Shown one piece after another: positions 32,755 to 36,624 of a stretch of DNA of 36,624 bases. The stretch is from Firmicutes bacterium AM55-24TS (GTDB taxonomy: Bacteria > Bacillota > Clostridia > UBA1381): the NCBI GenBank assembly GCA_003460745.1, contig QTVU01000029.1, positions 1-36,624 on the forward strand, given 5' to 3'. Position numbers and translations under genes: made by a program. A model generated the notes under the pieces. The model did not search any database and was not told where the DNA came from. It worked only from the letters and a program-made list of their open reading frames with translations. Positions within the stretch are counted from its first letter, which is position 1; every line of letters begins with the position of its first letter.

Positions 32755-33902
32755 AAATTGCTTTTGAAGAATTTAAAAAAGGTGATTTGTCGGAATTTTA
32801 CGACTTCTTGCAGAAAAACGAAAGATGGATTTCAAACTATGCGTTGTTTATGAGCATAAAGAATGAAAATGACGGCAAGTCTTGGCTTGAATGGGAGGAC
32901 GGACTAAGAAAACGTGATTCTCATTCGTTATGGGAATTTAAGTCGTCGCACGAAGATGACGTTATGTTTTGGGAGTTTGTGCAGTTTAAATTTTTTGAAC
33001 AGTGGAACAAACTTAAAAAGTATGCCAATGACAACGGTGTGTCGATAATCGGCGATATTCCGATTTACGTTGCGCTTGACAGCGCGGAAGTGTGGGTATA
33101 TCCTGATTTATTTGAACTTGACGAAAATCTTGTGCCGAAAGCTGTTGCAGGTTGTCCGCCGGACGCATTTTCTCCGACAGGTCAGCTTTGGGGAAATCCG
33201 CTGTATAATTGGGACAGGCACAGAGAATGCGGCTTTAATTGGTGGATAGACAGAATAAAGAGTGCAACGTCATTGTATGATGTTGTACGTATCGACCATT
33301 TTAGAGGATTTGAGGGGTATTATTCGATTCCTTACGGTGATAAAACCGCCGAAAACGGTCAGTGGCTGAAAGGTCCGGGGATTGAATTGTTCAATGCCGT
33401 TAAAAATGAATTGGGCGATTTGCCGATTATAGCGGAGGATTTGGGATTTTTGACTGAGGACGTGCATAAGCTGTTGAGAGATTCGGGTTTTCCGGGTATG
33501 AAAGTGCTTGAATTTGCATTTGATCCTCGTGAAGAAAGTAATTATTTGCCGTATACATATAATTCAAACAGTGTTGTCTATGTCGGCACGCACGATAATA
33601 ATACAGTGCTTGGTTGGATTGATGAGCTTGACGAAGATACACTTGAATTTTGTAAAAAGTACATTGATTCGGAAGATGATATTGTTTGGAAACTCATTAA
33701 AACCGCTATGGCAAGTGTGAGCGATACGGCGATAATTCAAATGCAGGATTATCTTGAACTCGGCAGTGAGGCAAGAATGAATACACCGTCTGTACTTGGC
33801 GGCAACTGGCAGTGGAGAATGGGTAAGAATGATTTGACTGACAAACTCGCAAAGAAAATTGCCGATATAACCTGTACATACGGAAGAAGCGAAAGACAGT
33901 GA
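32751..33902 (+). CDS. malQ: 4-alpha-glucanotransferase MalQ, catalytic part (frameshifted)
   Basis: The rest of the GH77 enzyme: GDIPIYVALDSAEVWVYP, WGNPLYNWDRH, RIDHFRGFEGYYSIPYG (nucleophile Asp), IIAEDLGFLT (acid/base Glu), YVGTHDNNTVLGW (third Asp) and SEARMNTPSVLGGNWQWR. The joined protein of about 490 residues has normal length and all catalytic residues. It moves alpha-1,4-glucan segments between maltodextrins or glycogen. The frame's formal start at 32751 has no ribosome site, so this part depends on correct reading from 32425. Confidence 0.9.
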   Translation: MKIAFEEFKKGDLSEFYDFLQKNERWISNYALFMSIKNENDGKSWLEWEDGLRKRDSHSLWEFKSSHEDDVMFWEFVQFKFFEQWNKLKKYANDNGVSIIGDIPIYVALDSAEVWVYPDLFELDENLVPKAVAGCPPDAFSPTGQLWGNPLYNWDRHRECGFNWWIDRIKSATSLYDVVRIDHFRGFEGYYSIPYGDKTAENGQWLKGPGIELFNAVKNELGDLPIIAEDLGFLTEDVHKLLRDSGFPGMKVLEFAFDPREESNYLPYTYNSNSVVYVGTHDNNTVLGWIDELDEDTLEFCKKYIDSEDDIVWKLIKTAMASVSDTAIIQMQDYLELGSEARMNTPSVLGGNWQWRMGKNDLTDKLAKKIADITCTYGRSERQ

Positions 33903-33906
33903 TTTT

Positions 33907-34275
33907 ATGCAGACGATTGAACAGGCACTTTTAAAGTTGGAAAAGTCAAAGTTCAGAAGTAGTTTTAAGCTGAAAGAAAAGGATAGGGAGTATGTAAAAA
34001 ATAAAGGTATGGACACTATACGTTCTCATGCCAGTGACTTTGTTCGTGACAGACTTGCACCGTCATTTATTGCAAATGACGGCAAGCAAACACCCATGCG
34101 CGGACACCCTGTGTTTATTGCACAACACGCAACGGCGTGCTGCTGCCGCGGTTGCCTTAACAAGTGGTACAGAATACCGAAAAATGTTGAACTTACTCCG
34201 GCCCAACAAGAAAAAATAGTGAATTTGCTTATGGCTTGGATTGAAAAACAAATGAAAAATACACCTATCGAATGA
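33907..34275 (+). CDS. DUF4186 family protein
   Basis: 122 residues of the DUF4186 family: LEKSKFRSSFKLKEKDREYV, TIRSHASDFVRDRLAP, KQTPMRGHPVFIAQHATACC and CRGCLNKWY. Conserved His and Cys residues (HPVFIAQHAT, CCCRGC) suggest metal binding, but no activity is known. It follows malQ after four bases, with a weak site, and is probably translated with it. Confidence 0.85.
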   Translation: MQTIEQALLKLEKSKFRSSFKLKEKDREYVKNKGMDTIRSHASDFVRDRLAPSFIANDGKQTPMRGHPVFIAQHATACCCRGCLNKWYRIPKNVELTPAQQEKIVNLLMAWIEKQMKNTPIE

Positions 34276-34289
34276 TAGGTGTATTTTTT
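34258..34289. terminator. Bidirectional terminator after DUF4186
   Basis: AATACACCTATC (34258-34269) pairs with GATAGGTGTATT (34274-34285) around a 4-base loop, then T's. The DUF4186 stop codon falls in the loop. The gene on the other strand ends four bases away. Confidence 0.85.
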
Positions 34290-34292
34290 GTG

Positions 34293-35075
34293 TTATTGCA
34301 ATACATTTGTAAGTGGTGTCATATCCTTGTCCCATGCAAATATTGAAACTGATTTGTCGGAGGTGATACCTGCAAATGAAATTGTTTGTTCTGCTTTTGA
34401 ATCAAGTGTGACAGTTTGAAGTTTAGCTGTTTTAAGAGTATCATTGTCGTTGTGTACGCCGACTAAAACCTTTATAGTTAAGCTGTCTGAAGAATTGTTC
34501 TTAACTGTTACGTTCATACCGTTGTCATCAAAATTTTTGCTCAATTTTACTGTTTCTTCACCCGGAACAGAAAGACGAAAGTCTTTATAAACTGTAAAGC
34601 TGTCTGTTTTATTTGTGATTTGTGCCGTCATTGTAACGTCTGTTGCCTTTGATGAACCGTAGAATGTACCGTCATTGCCGATAACTGATGTATCGGAAGA
34701 TGTCCATGTTACTTCTGCGTCGTCTGAAGTGATTTGCGGCAAAGTGATGTTTTGCTCTACACATTCCGGTGTGCTTGTAAGTTTATCGATTGTGATTGCC
34801 GCTACGGCACTGTCAACGGCTGTATCAGCAATTCTTTCAATTTCGTACAGCTTTAGCGATTTAATCTTTACAAAATCGGTCGGGGTCATATCCTTGTTTG
34901 CCGCAAAACGAACACCGCTCAAATATGCACCGTTGTTAGCCTTACCCCAGTTTGTCATTGAGAATGTGTCGGCAGATGCACCGGATTGCAATGTACCTGT
35001 GGTCTTTGCAGGAGAGAGTGAATCGTCTTTGTATACTTGGAACGTCGATGTTGCCGAGTCAAACACTATTCTCAT
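34293..35075 (-). pseudogene. 3' remnant of a large secreted protein with an atrophied Ig-like domain
   Basis: 260 residues without a signal peptide or ribosome site. The first part (RIVFDSATSTFQVYKDDSL...) looks like the end of a lectin/LamG-like domain. Residues about 85-170 (AVAAITIDKLTS, EVTWTSSDTSVI, VTMTAQITN) are an atrophied bacterial Ig-like domain of the kind found on secreted polysaccharide enzymes of Clostridia. A beta-rich C-terminal domain follows. The frame is closed by TAG at 35088-35090. Dropping one T of the run at 35082-35085 would extend it (TPEDVAFQYMRIVFD), but only to a stop at 35158-35160 inside a hairpin. The N-terminal catalytic part seems to be lost. Confidence 0.65.
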
Positions 35076-35130
35076 ATATTGAAAACGCTACATCTTCGGG
35101 AGTTAAAGGATAATTAAAGAGGTAGACTGA

Positions 35131-35162
35131 ATAGGCAAGCCTATATTTTCGGCTTGCCTATT
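35131..35162. terminator. Orphan hairpin between divergent genes
   Basis: AATAGGCAAGCC (35130-35141) pairs with GGCTTGCCTATT (35151-35162) around a short loop. Its tail is not T-rich on either side. It sits upstream of both flanking genes, so it has no gene to terminate now; perhaps its gene was deleted. Confidence 0.5.
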
Positions 35163-35199
35163 GTTATACGTTAAATTTATTGACATTAAATTATTGCTA

Positions 35200-35228
35200 T
35201 TGAAATAACTTGGTCGTGTTGGTATAAT
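35200..35228 (+). promoter_or_regulatory. Promoter of the GH88-type gene
   Basis: TTGAAA (35200-35205), 17 bases, TATAAT (35223-35228) with an extended -10 TG. Confidence 0.6.
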
Positions 35229-35255
35229 TATTATATAAGGAGTGTGATTTTAAGT

Positions 35256-35663
35256 ATGATAACTATGGAAGAATTACAAGGCTATCCGGTGGCTGATGAT
35301 AAAGAAATTCGTGACGCACACAATAAGGCGGTTTCGCTTATTGAACATAATGTTGACGAGTTTTTTGACTGTTTTCCGGGTGCAAACAGTGAAAATAATT
35401 TTTACAGGCAAACAGAAAATACAGACTGGACAGAGGGTTTTTGGACCGGTGAATTGTGGCTTGCTTATGAGAGTAACAAAGACGATAAATTAAAGGAAGC
35501 GGCACTTTGTCAAGTGGACAACTTCCTTTACAGAATAGAACATCATATTAATACCGACCATCACGATATGGGCTTTTTGTACAGCCCGTCTTGCGTTGCG
35601 GCATATAGCTTACAGGCAGTGAAGTGGGTAAACGTGCGGCACTTTTGGCGGCGGATAATTTGA
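35256..35663 (+). CDS. GH88-type unsaturated glucuronyl hydrolase, N-terminal part (frameshifted)
   Basis: Begins MITMEELQGYPVAD and has NTDWTEGFWTGELWLAYE and TDHHDMGFLYSPSCVAAY, the blocks of GH88 unsaturated glucuronyl hydrolases, with the first catalytic Asp in HDMGF. These enzymes cleave unsaturated uronic acids from oligosaccharides made by polysaccharide lyases. AAGGAG lies 13 bases before ATG 35256; GTG 35244 is too close to it. The frame is lost after CVAAYSL. Adding one A after 35612 gives SLTGSEVGKRAALLAADN and joins the next frame. Confidence 0.85.
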   Translation: MITMEELQGYPVADDKEIRDAHNKAVSLIEHNVDEFFDCFPGANSENNFYRQTENTDWTEGFWTGELWLAYESNKDDKLKEAALCQVDNFLYRIEHHINTDHHDMGFLYSPSCVAAYSLQAVKWVNVRHFWRRII

Positions 35664-36433
35664 TGAAACGTTTTCACGAAAAAGGTCAGTTCTTTCAAGC
35701 TTGGGGCAAAATAGGTGATAAGGACAATTACAGACTTATAATAGATTGCCTTATGAATATGCCGTTGCTTTTCTGGGCGAGCAAGGTGACAGGTGATAAA
35801 AAGTATGAAGAGAAAGCACAGGCACATATAAAAACAGCGATGGAAAATATCGTGCGTGATGATAATTCGACATATCATACATATTTCTTTGATATGGAAA
35901 CAGGTAAACCTACAAAGGGTGTTACTTGTCAGGGTAATCGTGACGGCTCGGCTTGGGCGAGAGGTCAGGCTTGGGGAATATACGGCAGTGCGGTTGCGTA
36001 TTCTAAAACAGGAAATAAAGAATATTTGGATATATTTAAACGTGTAACAAAATATTTTATGGAACATTTGCCGAAGGATTTAGTGCCTTATTGGGACTTT
36101 GATTTTGATACCGGCAGTGATGAACCGCGTGATTCTTCAGCAGGTGTTATAGCGGTATGCGGTATGCTTGAAATGGCTAAATATCTTGATAAAGATGAGG
36201 CTGAATATTATACACAGACGGCTAAAAGATTGCTTAAAGCAATTATTGATAATTGTGCTGTTAAAGACAGTAAAGAGTCTAACGGACTTTTACTTCACGG
36301 TACATACGCAAAGAAAACACCGCATAATACATGTAATAACGGCGGTGTTGATGAGTGTAATACATGGGGAGATTATTTCTATATGGAGGCACTTACACGT
36401 CTGACAAGCGACTGGGATCCGTATTGGTTTTAG
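35624..36433 (+). CDS. GH88-type unsaturated glucuronyl hydrolase, C-terminal part (frameshifted)
   Basis: Continues the (alpha/alpha)6 barrel: GKRAALLAADNLMKRF, DCLMNMPLLFWASKVTG, the QGNRDGSAWARGQAWGIYG block with the second catalytic Asp, YWDFDFDTGSDEPRDSSAG, and NTWGDYFYMEALTRL. The joined protein of about 390 residues is of normal length. A signal peptide is absent, so it acts in the cytoplasm on imported oligosaccharides. A terminator follows directly. Confidence 0.85.
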   Translation: MGKRAALLAADNLMKRFHEKGQFFQAWGKIGDKDNYRLIIDCLMNMPLLFWASKVTGDKKYEEKAQAHIKTAMENIVRDDNSTYHTYFFDMETGKPTKGVTCQGNRDGSAWARGQAWGIYGSAVAYSKTGNKEYLDIFKRVTKYFMEHLPKDLVPYWDFDFDTGSDEPRDSSAGVIAVCGMLEMAKYLDKDEAEYYTQTAKRLLKAIIDNCAVKDSKESNGLLLHGTYAKKTPHNTCNNGGVDECNTWGDYFYMEALTRLTSDWDPYWF

Positions 36434-36450
36434 TATATAGACAATAAAAA

Positions 36451-36482
36451 AAATACCGTAGTCGTAAGACTGCGGTATTTTT
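36451..36482 (+). terminator. Terminator of the GH88-type gene
   Basis: AAATACCGTAGTC (36451-36463) pairs with GACTGCGGTATTT (36468-36480) around GTAA with one G-T pair, then T's. Confidence 0.8.
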
Positions 36483-36624
36483 GATATGTCGTAAAACTTA
36501 TCTTTTTGAGGTTTGAAGACAGTGTGTTATATATTAAATTTGTTTGTAAAACGTATGATTTTGTAGATTTATTTGTATTTTTTATGTTATAACGTGTATT
36601 ACATTGTGTAATGTTTATTATTGT
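36483..36624. other. AT-rich non-coding end of the window
   Basis: No ORF was seen. A short palindrome, ATTACA-TTG-TGTAAT (36598-36612), could be an operator for a gene beyond the window. Confidence 0.35.

Overview
The window is low-GC (roughly 38-40 % by eye), densely coded bacterial DNA. Strong AGGAGG ribosome sites, TTGACA/TATAAT promoters with 17-base spacers, a type I-C CRISPR system of Firmicutes style, an infC-rpmI-rplT operon with an attenuator leader, secreted SH3/'stalk' proteins, an atrophied bacterial Ig-like domain, a DUF5067 lipoprotein, and MalQ plus GH88 sugar enzymes all point to an anaerobic, probably gut-dwelling member of the Clostridia (Bacillota). I cannot name a genus.

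Layout. (1) 1-7.9 kb looks like an integrated mobile element. It holds a D5/P4-type helicase, a 100-bp inverted-repeat region, a 30-residue ORF, a large serine recombinase (frame broken), an AAA-like ATPase/PD-(D/E)XK protein, a RhuM-family protein and a HipA-like kinase. (2) 7.9-15.3 kb is chromosomal or accessory DNA: a 5'-truncated Cys/Asp-rich gene, a large secreted SH3/stalk protein with a MerR-style promoter, a remnant of a second copy of the Cys/Asp-rich tail, a SAP/Rho-N-like hypothetical, a MerR regulator divergent from rubrerythrin, and a secreted beta-helix protein. (3) 15.5-24.25 kb is a complete type I-C locus, cas3-cas5c-cas8c(cas11c)-cas7c-cas4-cas1-cas2. It is followed by a leader and an array of 15 identical 33-nt repeats plus two decayed repeats at the leader-distal end. 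(4) 24.3-36.6 kb is metabolic and housekeeping: a DMT transporter (frame broken), a MATE exporter, a PutP-type symporter, infC-rpmI-rplT, a GGDEF protein, a DUF5067 lipoprotein, a HAD phosphatase-malQ-DUF4186 operon, a 5'-truncated secreted-protein remnant, and a GH88-type glycosidase (frame broken).

How the genes work together. The cas genes are co-directional with short overlaps and one clear promoter, and the array has uniform repeats, so the immune system looks intact. An internal start inside cas8c should make the Cas11 small subunit. The element at the left carries toxin-like or defence-like cargo (HipA, RhuM, ATPase-nuclease). The infC leader carries a terminator and infC starts at ATT, both hallmarks of autoregulated translation-factor operons.

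Data quality. Four unrelated genes (recombinase, DMT transporter, malQ, GH88 enzyme) are each broken by what looks like loss of one base from a short run, and re-adding that base restores a good family match each time. This pattern suggests uncorrected indels in the assembly at least as much as real pseudogenes. No tRNA or rRNA genes were seen.
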